From positions 1-17,918 of the forward strand of contig CAZLPZ010000033.1 of NCBI GenBank assembly GCA_964561535.1: a DNA stretch of 17,918 nt, read 5' to 3'. Under the pieces are notes generated by a model, which was given only the letters and a program-made list of their open reading frames with translations, had not been told where the DNA came from and did not search any database. Both the position numbers and the translations under genes were made by a program. Positions 1 to 6,024 of this stretch are shown piece after piece. This stretch comes from CAZLPZ01 sp964561535. Lineage in GTDB: Bacteria; Pseudomonadota; Alphaproteobacteria; Micavibrionales; Micavibrionaceae. Every line of letters starts with the position of its first letter. Within the stretch, counting starts at the first letter, position 1.

Positions 1-690
1 GCATTTGCGATCCCGGCGTTTGATGACGAATTTGGCAAAAAATTGGGCTTCCCGGATCTCGCGGGCCTAAAAAAAGCGGTTGAAAATCAACTCTCGACTG
101 ATTATGGCCGCCACACACGGATGAAAACCAAACGTGCCTTGTTGGATATCTTGGATGCCAACCATAAATTGGAATTACCGCCAAAATTGTTGGACATGGA
201 ATATGAACAAATCGTCAAACAAATGGAGGCCGAAGCGCATCAGGCTGCGCACGAACGGGGTGAGTATGATCATGACGAACATCATGATCATGCGGCTCAT
301 TCGCATTTATCGGACGTGGAAAAAACAGAACTGCGCGGCATTGCCGAACGCCGCGTAAAATTGGGCTTGGTTTTGGCTGAAATTGGCAAGGTGAATAATA
401 TCACGGTCAATGACGGCGAATTGAACCGCGCGTTGTTTGCCGAGGCCGGGAAATATCAAGGCCAGGAAAAAGCGGTTCTTGAATATTATCGTAAAAACCG
501 TCAAGCATTAGAAAGTTTGCGCGCGCCTTTATTTGAAGAAAAAGTCGTGGACTTCATTTTGGAACTGGCCACCGTGACCGAAAAATCGGTCAGCGTCGAG
601 GATCTGTTAAAAGATGACGATGCGGAAACGACGGGCGCCAAAACCGACGACAAACCCGCCAAAAAATCCGCGAAGAAAAAAGCGGAATAA
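1..690 (+). CDS. tig: Trigger factor, C-terminal part (5' end outside window)
   Basis: Ribosome-associated chaperone and peptidyl-prolyl isomerase that meets nascent chains at the exit tunnel. The reading frame is open from base 1 (AFAIPAFDDEFGKKLGF...), so the ribosome-binding and PPIase domains lie upstream of the window; a TTG at 43 lies inside the gene and is not a start. What is visible is the C-terminal helical chaperone domain, with the alphaproteobacterial signatures RALLDILDA, ELPPKLLDMEYEQI, ERRVKLGLVLAEIG, GQEKAVLEYYRKN and LRAPLFEEKVVDFILELA. Two oddities stand out: a histidine-rich linker at 268-306 (DHDEHHDHAAHSH), and a lysine/alanine-rich C-terminal tail ending KKSAKKKAE. A strong terminator follows. 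In many alphaproteobacteria clpP-clpX come next; here they do not. Identity is secure. Confidence 0.95.
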   Translation, partial: AFAIPAFDDEFGKKLGFPDLAGLKKAVENQLSTDYGRHTRMKTKRALLDILDANHKLELPPKLLDMEYEQIVKQMEAEAHQAAHERGEYDHDEHHDHAAHSHLSDVEKTELRGIAERRVKLGLVLAEIGKVNNITVNDGELNRALFAEAGKYQGQEKAVLEYYRKNRQALESLRAPLFEEKVVDFILELATVTEKSVSVEDLLKDDDAETTGAKTDDKPAKKSAKKKAE

Positions 691-717
691 GTTAAGAGAT
701 AAATTGCAGATGGGTTT

Positions 718-755
718 CCTCTCCCCGCGAAGGGTGGGGAGAGGGGATTTTCTTG
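718..755 (+). terminator. Rho-independent terminator of tig (GC hairpin, T-rich tail)
   Basis: Perfect 9-bp stem CCTCTCCCC (718-726) with GGGGAGAGG (736-744), a 9-nt loop, then GGATTTTCTT. It sits 27 bp after the tig stop. The stem resembles the other CTCCCC/GGGGAG palindromes in the window, so it may be a repeat-family copy serving as a terminator. Confidence 0.75.
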
Positions 756-796
756 AATTTCTTGGTTTGTTTTATTTGAACCATAGGGGAAATTAC

Positions 797-1420
797 ATGA
801 CCTATAAAGCCATCGCTGTCATCGGGGATTCAATCGCCAATGGGTATTGGGATCAACCATTCGAAGGATGGGTCGCTCGTACGGTTAAAAAATTATCGGC
901 CGATCGCCCGTATGAAGTTGGCTTGGCTAATTTTGCCGTTGATGGTGATCGCATTTGCGACATGTATCATCGATTTTGTTCAAATGTGATTTCAATGCAG
1001 TCGAAAGATGTTTTGTGGGTGGTCGCGACGGCAAATGATTTGATCCGGTGGCATTCGCCAACGGCGCAACTGGATATCTCACCTGTAATGCGCGAAGAGT
1101 ATTGGTTACGTTTGCTTGAAACTGCGCAGAAAATTTTCCCTCAAATTTTTATTTTTGGCATTGATTGTGGGGATAAATCACGTAATCCATCGATTGGTGT
1201 TAATGATTGGAAATACTACACATTGAATCAAGATATTCGTGATTATAATATTCAGATCGAGGATATCGCCAAAAAATTTAATATCCCCTTTTTAAATCCC
1301 TATTCCGTAACAGATAAGATGGATTGGCCATCAATGTTATACGATGGGGTACACCCCAACGCCGAAGGCCACGCGTTCTTGGCTGATCTCGCGTATGGGT
1401 TTTTAAAGGATAAAATTTGA
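797..1420 (+). CDS. SGNH/GDSL-family hydrolase
   Basis: Predicted 207-residue serine esterase or lipase-like hydrolase of the SGNH fold. Block I is VIGDSIANG near the N-terminus with nucleophile Ser12. The block III asparagine is probably Asn80 in VVATANDL. Block V is DGVHPNAEGH with Asp183 and His186 of the catalytic triad. No signal peptide or membrane segment is evident, so it is probably cytoplasmic; substrate cannot be read from sequence (candidates are acyl-esters, lysophospholipids or O-acetylated sugars). The ATG at 797 is chosen because AGGGGA lies 6 nt upstream; the open frame runs further 5' to 614, but that part overlaps tig and its terminator. The stop overlaps the next start as TGATG, indicating translational coupling with the pilin-like gene. 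Confidence 0.85.
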   Translation: MTYKAIAVIGDSIANGYWDQPFEGWVARTVKKLSADRPYEVGLANFAVDGDRICDMYHRFCSNVISMQSKDVLWVVATANDLIRWHSPTAQLDISPVMREEYWLRLLETAQKIFPQIFIFGIDCGDKSRNPSIGVNDWKYYTLNQDIRDYNIQIEDIAKKFNIPFLNPYSVTDKMDWPSMLYDGVHPNAEGHAFLADLAYGFLKDKI

Positions 1421-2067
1421 TGATCAACAGTCAACGTGGTTCCCTTTTCTTTTATATTCTCATCGGTGTGCTGCTGTTCGCCGCGTTGTCCTATGTGGTG
1501 GCCAGCATGTTGCGCGGAGCGGGGGATTATGGTGGGGGTGAACAGGCGAAACTTCAGGCCCATGCGATTGTTGAATATGCGGAAAAGGCAAAAATCACCG
1601 TGCAAGATATGCGATTGACGGGTATTGCTGCTGCCGATTTGGTATTTTTAAAATTGGGGGATGCGGGGTATACCGCCGCACCGCACACGAATAAAGTATT
1701 TCACTCCAATGGCGGTGGCTTGCCGGTCCCCACTTTGATCGATGCGGTCGTGACAACGGTGCTAACCCCCATTGTTGGGGTCTATATGACACGCACAGCG
1801 ATTGATGATGTCGGAACAACGGAAGATGATGTGGTTCTGTCTGTACGTGGGGTGCGGGCCGATGTGTGTGCAAAAATCAATGATGATTTGACAGGATCGA
1901 CGACGATCCCATCAACGGGCGCCAATAATCACGAGGCATTATTTGTGACGGGGGCATCAAATTTGACGGCGGCCGTTTGTGCTGGATGTGCTGGGCATCT
2001 GTCGTTGTGTGTGTCGCAAACCGGTCCAACAATCTATACATTTTACAGTGCAGTGGATCCGAATTAA
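1420..2067 (+). CDS. Pilin-like / prepilin-type membrane-anchored protein, hypothetical
   Basis: 215-residue protein with a short N-terminus (MINSQRGS) followed by a hydrophobic helix at about residues 8-30, then a long Ala/Thr/Gly-rich extracytoplasmic domain. The short basic leader, a Gly just before the hydrophobic helix, and the helix continuing into an amphipathic region resemble type IV prepilins or pseudopilins, but the canonical G/A-F-[ST]-hydrophobic-E box is not clean: no Glu at position +5 is seen. Four cysteines (150, 187, 190, 197) could form two disulfides in the periplasm. It starts at ATG 1420 in a TGATG overlap with the SGNH hydrolase and is preceded by AAGGAT. Alternative: a simple type II membrane-anchored protein with no pilus role. 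I do not recognise a named family. Confidence 0.6.
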   Translation: MINSQRGSLFFYILIGVLLFAALSYVVASMLRGAGDYGGGEQAKLQAHAIVEYAEKAKITVQDMRLTGIAAADLVFLKLGDAGYTAAPHTNKVFHSNGGGLPVPTLIDAVVTTVLTPIVGVYMTRTAIDDVGTTEDDVVLSVRGVRADVCAKINDDLTGSTTIPSTGANNHEALFVTGASNLTAAVCAGCAGHLSLCVSQTGPTIYTFYSAVDPN

Positions 2068-2095
2068 AAAATATAAGAGGGATGGCGAGGAAAGA

Positions 2096-2117
2096 TTCCC
2101 CCCCCTTTCAGTGGGAA
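2096..2117. repeat. Palindromic repeat, CCCCCTTTCAG-type (degenerate copy)
   Basis: TTCCC (2096-2100) and GGGAA (2113-2117) pair around a C-run and TTTCA. The arrangement matches the copy at 10068-10083 and, in reverse complement, the copy inside mfd. It lies between the convergent pilin-like gene and xerC and overlaps the xerC stop codon (TCA at 2108-2110). Confidence 0.4.
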
Positions 2118-3097
2118 GACTCCACGTGGTTCCTGGGATGCGCGGCCTTGTGTATGCGGATCAATTCATCGGCGTTGATTTCGGTGTAAATTTGGGTGCT
2201 GGACAGGGATGCATGGCCCAATAATTCTTGGATTTCACGCAAATTCGCACCATTTTCCAATAGATGCGTCGCGAATGAATGACGTAAAGCGTGCGGCGTT
2301 GCCGTATTTGGTAATCCTAATCCATTCCGTATACGCCGCATCGCCCGTTGAGCAACCCCTTGATTTAACCGCGTACCTTTAACCCCCATAAACAGGGGGC
2401 GGTCTTGTTTTTCGGCAAAGGGGCACACGGTGCGGTATGCATTTATGGCCGTTATGACGGCCGATAACACCGGCACAATCCGTTCTTTTCCACCCTTGCC
2501 CATGACGCGGAGTTCATCGTTCGTGGGCAAATCGGCGATGTTTAAGGATAAGGCTTCATCAATGCGCAATCCGCAGCCATATAATAAAGTGAATAAAGCA
2601 CGGTCGCGGCCTTCGGTCCAATCGGTTCCGGGGGTCGCCGTAATTGCCAACGCTGTATTGTTGATCAGGTCGAAACTTTGGTCGGCCGATAGGGCCTTGG
2701 GCAGCGTATGAGGCCGTTTGGGCGAGTGAATTAATTTCGCGGCCCCGTTATGTAAGATTCCGTTGCGGTCCAAATATTTCAAAAAATTCTTGACCCCCGA
2801 TAATGTGCGGGCACGCGAGGTGTTGCCGCGGCCTGACATCGCCTGGGCCGAGAGCCAAGACCGAAAGTCGGTGATGTTGGCATCCGCCAGGTGGGTGAGG
2901 CCGATGGCGTGTCCCTGATGTGTTGAGAGAAAATGGATAAAGGCGGTCACATCGCCCGTATACGCGCGCACGGTATGGCGCGACACGCGGCGTTCAACCG
3001 CCAGATAATCGGTCCACTGGGCGAATGCATCGTTTAAATCTGGGTGAACGGGCAGGGGGGCCATAATGCCTATTTTCGTGTTTTCTATGTTAACCAT
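2108..3097 (-). CDS. xerC: Tyrosine recombinase XerC
   Basis: Site-specific recombinase that acts with XerD at dif to resolve chromosome dimers. The N-terminal SAM-like core-binding domain (residues about 20-115; QWTDYLAVERRVSRHTVRAY) precedes the catalytic domain. All active-site residues are present with Xer spacing: Arg178 (GLRIDEAL), Lys201 (GKGGKER), His269 and Arg272 (HALRH), His295 (LLGHASLSSTQ) and nucleophile Tyr304. Length (about 318-329) fits the family. The ATG at 3097 gives the longest form but has no ribosome site; the ATG at 3064 (MAPLPVHPD) has AGG seven bases upstream and may be the true start. No attachment sites or phage genes flank it, so a housekeeping XerC is preferred over a mobile-element integrase. 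A divergent promoter lies upstream. Confidence 0.87.
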   Translation of the reverse strand: MVNIENTKIGIMAPLPVHPDLNDAFAQWTDYLAVERRVSRHTVRAYTGDVTAFIHFLSTHQGHAIGLTHLADANITDFRSWLSAQAMSGRGNTSRARTLSGVKNFLKYLDRNGILHNGAAKLIHSPKRPHTLPKALSADQSFDLINNTALAITATPGTDWTEGRDRALFTLLYGCGLRIDEALSLNIADLPTNDELRVMGKGGKERIVPVLSAVITAINAYRTVCPFAEKQDRPLFMGVKGTRLNQGVAQRAMRRIRNGLGLPNTATPHALRHSFATHLLENGANLREIQELLGHASLSSTQIYTEINADELIRIHKAAHPRNHVESSH

Positions 3098-3172
3098 GTA
3101 AAAGTAACATAAAAATCATGTTATATTATGAGTATTACCGGGCGGCGGGCAGTTTTCGCCGCGGGTTAAGGG

Positions 3173-3202
3173 AATATAAGCATATTTTAAGGGGGGTGTC
3201 AA
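3173..3202 (-). promoter_or_regulatory. Sigma-70-type promoter for xerC
   Basis: Read on the - strand: TTGACA (3202-3197), 18-nt spacer, TATATT (3178-3173; five of six consensus bases). Predicted start is near 3166, about 70-100 bases before the xerC start codon. The -35 box is the left arm of the palindrome shared with the + strand promoter. Confidence 0.5.
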
Positions 3203-3207
3203 GGGGG

Positions 3208-3236
3208 TTGACAGGGAGAGAATTGTTTGCCATAAT
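3208..3236 (+). promoter_or_regulatory. Strong sigma-70-type promoter for the 3290 gene
   Basis: TTGACA (3208-3213), exactly 17 nt, CATAAT (3231-3236), with an extended TGc just before the -10 box. Predicted start is about 3243, leaving an AT-rich leader of about 47 nt. A second perfect TATAAT at 3278-3283 lies seven bases before the ATG but has no -35 partner. Confidence 0.7.
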
Positions 3237-3289
3237 CTTTTATTATAAATACTTATAAAGTAAATTTTTATACAGGATATAATGATTCT

Positions 3290-3793
3290 ATGAATATAAA
3301 TGAAGCTCTTTATCTATTGTCTAGTGGGACCTTAGTAAAGCGTTTGGAAGGTTTTTCAAAAGCAGCAGCCCGTTCGACTAGCCGTAGTCTTATGCCAGTT
3401 ATTTTACGCAACCCTTCTTCAAATGAAATCGAACCATCACATGGGTTGCAAAACCAAATTAATGTTGGTGCAGTATTTGGTCGTGATGATCCCGCTTTGA
3501 GTGTTCTTAGACGATTTATTCAAGAATCTAAAACTCGGTTGAATGACGCCACGGACCCGGCAACATGCTTTTCAAGTAACGCCATTGTGGTGATAGGCAA
3601 CTTATCGGCTTTTCTGCCTAGAGATTATAAAAGAAACTACGCCGCGGGAATGGCGCCTATTATGAAAGCTTGGGTAGAAAATAAAGATAAAAAAGCCTTA
3701 TCTTTTGAGATTATTGGCGTATGTGAAAAGGTCCTGGAAGTAAGTAATATTATCGAACCCGTGCCTGGAGATGATATAGCCCCTAAAATTTAA
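3290..3793 (+). CDS. Hypothetical protein, AT-rich orphan
   Basis: 167-residue soluble protein of no family I recognise. The N-terminal 40 residues are basic and Ser/Arg/Ala-rich (KAAARSTSRSL). The middle holds a hydrophobic strand, NAIVVIGNLSAFLP, near residues 97-110, and the end is acidic. There is no signal peptide, membrane helix or catalytic motif. The ATG at 3290 follows AGGATAT at a rather long distance. Visibly AT-richer than its neighbours, with more A/T-ending codons, and an excellent promoter upstream: features consistent with recent acquisition, though not proof. Its last 11 bases overlap the convergent btaB tail. Coding status rests on the long open frame, the promoter and the plausible composition. 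Confidence 0.6.
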   Translation: MNINEALYLLSSGTLVKRLEGFSKAAARSTSRSLMPVILRNPSSNEIEPSHGLQNQINVGAVFGRDDPALSVLRRFIQESKTRLNDATDPATCFSSNAIVVIGNLSAFLPRDYKRNYAAGMAPIMKAWVENKDKKALSFEIIGVCEKVLEVSNIIEPVPGDDIAPKI

Positions 3794-4487
3794 TCTCTGC
3801 CAACAAATAATATCCTTTCAAGCCTGTGGTCACCACGGGCTTGAAATTTTTGGTGGCCAGCGTGCCCACATAAGCCGGTAATTCGGGACGAAAATGTACG
3901 CCGAATAAATCCAACCACCAAAACAAGAACGACCGGAACCATTGGGGCAAACCCTCTTGGGATCCAAAATCGACGATATGCACCGATCCTCCTCTTTGTG
4001 CCGGGCCTGCCGGCGTTGCGGGTTGGGCAGGGGTAATTAAGGCCAACGCATGATCCAGAGATTCTTTCCAGGGCGGGATCATCGACAGCGCATATGAAAA
4101 GATAATTTTATCAACGGTGCCGGGGGTAATACCAAACAGGGTGCTCGGGTCAAAATCCTGGGCAAAACCATGCTGGATGATCACACGACCTGTCAGTCCG
4201 GCACGGTCGATCGATTCTTGGGCGGTTTTTAACATTTCTTCCGATGCGTCTAATCCGTAAAACCGAGCAAGGGGATATTTTCGGGCCATTTGAATGAGGT
4301 TCCGCGCTGTACCACATCCAACCTCGATCACGATGTCGTCGGGACGGACGTTTAATTCATTAATGAGACGGTCGCGGCCCAGTAAATAATATTTGCGGGA
4401 TGCATCATAAACATGCCGCGTATAGCGATACATGTTGTTCATGGCCTTTGTGACGTCGTTTAAAGGTGTAGAGGTGGTTGTTGTCAT
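3783..4487 (-). CDS. btaB: S-adenosylmethionine:diacylglycerylhomoserine N-methyltransferase BtaB
   Basis: Predicted to methylate the amino group of diacylglycerylhomoserine three times to give the betaine lipid DGTS, acting at the membrane surface. This 234-residue class I methyltransferase has motif I VIEVGCGTARN (residues 53-63), an acidic motif II ending at Asp80 (FYGLDAS), FSYALSMIPPW (about 130-140) and the BtaB-style end HIVDFGSQEGLPQWFR. An unusual Pro/Ala-rich insertion (TPAQPATPAGPAQRG, residues 152-166) sits where relatives, from memory, have a short Pro-Gly-Gly turn. AAGGA lies 8 nt before the ATG. It follows btaA by 74 bases, and the gap holds a strong hairpin. The btaA neighbour makes the function much more certain than the fold alone. 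Confidence 0.87.
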   Translation of the reverse strand: MTTTTSTPLNDVTKAMNNMYRYTRHVYDASRKYYLLGRDRLINELNVRPDDIVIEVGCGTARNLIQMARKYPLARFYGLDASEEMLKTAQESIDRAGLTGRVIIQHGFAQDFDPSTLFGITPGTVDKIIFSYALSMIPPWKESLDHALALITPAQPATPAGPAQRGGSVHIVDFGSQEGLPQWFRSFLFWWLDLFGVHFRPELPAYVGTLATKNFKPVVTTGLKGYYLLAEIKF

Positions 4488-4513
4488 TTTAAGAGTCCTT
4501 GGTTATCAAAAGG

Positions 4514-4538
4514 CCCCTCCCCCTGTAAGGGGGAGGGG
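4514..4538. repeat. Perfect GC-rich palindrome between btaA and btaB
   Basis: CCCCTCCCCC (4514-4523), loop TGTAA, GGGGGAGGGG (4529-4538): a 10-bp perfect stem. Read in the direction of btaA-btaB transcription it is followed by CCTTTTG, so it could act as a partial terminator or an mRNA stabiliser between the two genes. Its sequence belongs with the other CTCCCC/GGGGAG palindromes in the window. Confidence 0.7.
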
Positions 4539-4561
4539 GGTCCTGTGAAATTCTCTGCGCA

Positions 4562-5914
4562 CTATCCAATCATCTGATACATATGAAATCCGCCATAAAT
4601 GGACGACCGATCTTGGGCTGACCATTTTTTACATGTTTCGGGATCATAGATGAATTGCGACAGGATATCTTTGCGTACGCGGCCTGGCAGAATGCTGTCG
4701 GCGCCTGCCGTGCGGAAAATGACTCGCGCGTCAGGTCGGGCTGTGCGGACAACTTGAGTCCAAAGGGCGTTTAATTGTTCATCATTCATCCAATCTTGCG
4801 CATCCAAAAACACGTAACGATCGAATGTATTTGGTGATTGCGTTTCTAAATAATCAGTCAGGGATAAATGATGTAAATGCACGCGATCGGCATTGGCACG
4901 GAGTGTGTCAAAATTTTCGCGTTTTAAATAACGCGGCACGGCGCGGCGATTGATACGGTCATATCCGCGACCAAAGGCTTGCCACGCAAAATAATTATCT
5001 TTGATATCGTAATCGCATGCGAGGCGTTGCAGGCGCGCCTTTAATACATCAGCCATGTGGGCATTGGGGGCACCCTTTAATGCGTCGAATTGCGCGGGTG
5101 GGATACCAAGAGAAAAGAGGGAAATGGGGAGTGAACATAAAAAACGAATAAATCTTTTGTTAAATAAGGGGGCTAAATGTTCATCAAACAAGCGTTTTTG
5201 ATCCGTCATTGTTTGAGCTGTTAACATGACGCGTGGGTCTTTACCATAGAGACGGGCAAGAAAATGGACCGTTCCAATAAACCGTCCGAGTAGTCCATAC
5301 CGATAAATATTTTGGGTAAAATAATTGACGCGACGACCCAAGCCGAATTTATAACTGTCCCAATAATCACGTGTTACAGGATCGAGATGAGGGCGCAGAT
5401 ATTTTTCATACAGTTCAACGTTCGATGGAGCATCAGCTTCTCCAAAAAATCGGAAAAATGAATCGTAATCGGGTAAGTATTTCACCGCTGCAATTTTGAG
5501 GCGGGCAAGCGCAATGTGCGCGGGGTTTAAATCGACGGCCGTGATTGATTCTGGCCCCACTGTTAAATCATTCATAATATTGCACCCACCCGACGAAATC
5601 ATAAACACGCGGGAGGTGGATATCAGGCCCATGGCGTCCAAATCAACTTCGGGGTCTTCCCAAATTTGTGGGTATACAAACCCGCGGAACATAAACGAGA
5701 ACATGCGTTCCAGAACGCCGCGGGACGATAGAGCCGAATGGTTGTGCACGGCAGATTTAAGCAGTTCATTCCGCTGACGTTTGGCATCCTTTAATGTGGA
5801 TGCGTTGTCATTAACGGTCGGCGCATCTGTACCAGGGCTGTCATGCCGGCGTAGGTTCGAATCCTGTGCCGTTTCTGGGGAATTTTGTACGGGAACTGTG
5901 TTTTGAGGCAGCAT
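4562..5914 (-). CDS. btaA: S-adenosylmethionine:diacylglycerol 3-amino-3-carboxypropyltransferase BtaA
   Basis: First step of betaine-lipid synthesis: transfers the aminocarboxypropyl group of S-adenosylmethionine to diacylglycerol, giving diacylglycerylhomoserine for BtaB. The 450-residue protein (DUF3419 family) shows LERMFSFMFRGFVYPQIWEDPEVD (about 68-91), the SAM-binding SSGGCNIMNDL (107-117), AVDLNP (126-131), a central helical region and the C-terminal VIFRTAGADS...SIYGGFHMYQMIG. AGGA lies seven bases before the ATG. The first 60 residues are low-complexity and look like a non-conserved extension; part of them (about 17-26) is encoded by a degenerate palindromic repeat. In Rhodobacter these genes respond to phosphate limitation; I see no convincing Pho box here. 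Confidence 0.93.
   Translation of the reverse strand: MLPQNTVPVQNSPETAQDSNLRRHDSPGTDAPTVNDNASTLKDAKRQRNELLKSAVHNHSALSSRGVLERMFSFMFRGFVYPQIWEDPEVDLDAMGLISTSRVFMISSGGCNIMNDLTVGPESITAVDLNPAHIALARLKIAAVKYLPDYDSFFRFFGEADAPSNVELYEKYLRPHLDPVTRDYWDSYKFGLGRRVNYFTQNIYRYGLLGRFIGTVHFLARLYGKDPRVMLTAQTMTDQKRLFDEHLAPLFNKRFIRFLCSLPISLFSLGIPPAQFDALKGAPNAHMADVLKARLQRLACDYDIKDNYFAWQAFGRGYDRINRRAVPRYLKRENFDTLRANADRVHLHHLSLTDYLETQSPNTFDRYVFLDAQDWMNDEQLNALWTQVVRTARPDARVIFRTAGADSILPGRVRKDILSQFIYDPETCKKWSAQDRSSIYGGFHMYQMIG
5838..5866. repeat. Degenerate TGTCAT...GCCGGCG...ATCCTG repeat in the btaA 5' end
   Basis: Read on the + strand, this 29-base stretch begins CTGTCATGCCGGCG and ends ATCCTG. It agrees at most positions with the remembered proteobacterial palindrome CTGTCATCCCGGCGAAGG / CCGGGATCC, a diverged copy of which lies at 10945-10974. 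It encodes residues about 17-26 of BtaA on the opposite strand. GGTTCGAATCC inside it mimics a tRNA T-arm, but no cloverleaf forms. Confidence 0.4.
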
Positions 5915-6024
5915 TTGATTTTCCTGTCTTTTTACCTTTTAAAACTTGCATAACCTATATATAAAATCCGGGGCGGGTTCAATTGGTTTTGACAGCCTCA
6001 TTGACTTTATTAGGATTTTTTGTA

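Noticed and set aside
614..796. The 5' extension of the SGNH hydrolase frame
   Set aside because: It overlaps the tig coding region and its terminator, and gives a basic low-complexity peptide; ATG 797 has a proper ribosome site.
2108..3097. A mobile-element integrase with an integrated island
   Set aside because: The protein matches housekeeping XerC throughout, and no attachment-site repeats, tRNA or phage genes are visible nearby.
3141..3162. GCGGCG/CGCCGC hairpin upstream of xerC as a terminator
   Set aside because: No T-run follows on either strand and the stem is only six bases; it may simply be part of the xerC leader.
5790..5885. A tRNA gene suggested by GGTTCGAATCC and CTGTCATGCCGG, with AACGG/CCGTT ends
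   Set aside because: Spacing between the anticodon-like and T-arm-like parts is too short, the anticodon stem has mismatches, no D-arm forms, and it lies inside btaA.
5985..6010. A Pho box upstream of btaA (GTCAA repeats on the - strand)
   Set aside because: The two half-sites are 12 rather than 11 bases apart, match poorly, and are too far from any plausible -10 box.
5983..6024. TTG start adding 14 residues to Mfd
   Set aside because: No ribosome site precedes it; ATG 6025 has AGGA at good spacing and family similarity begins close to it.
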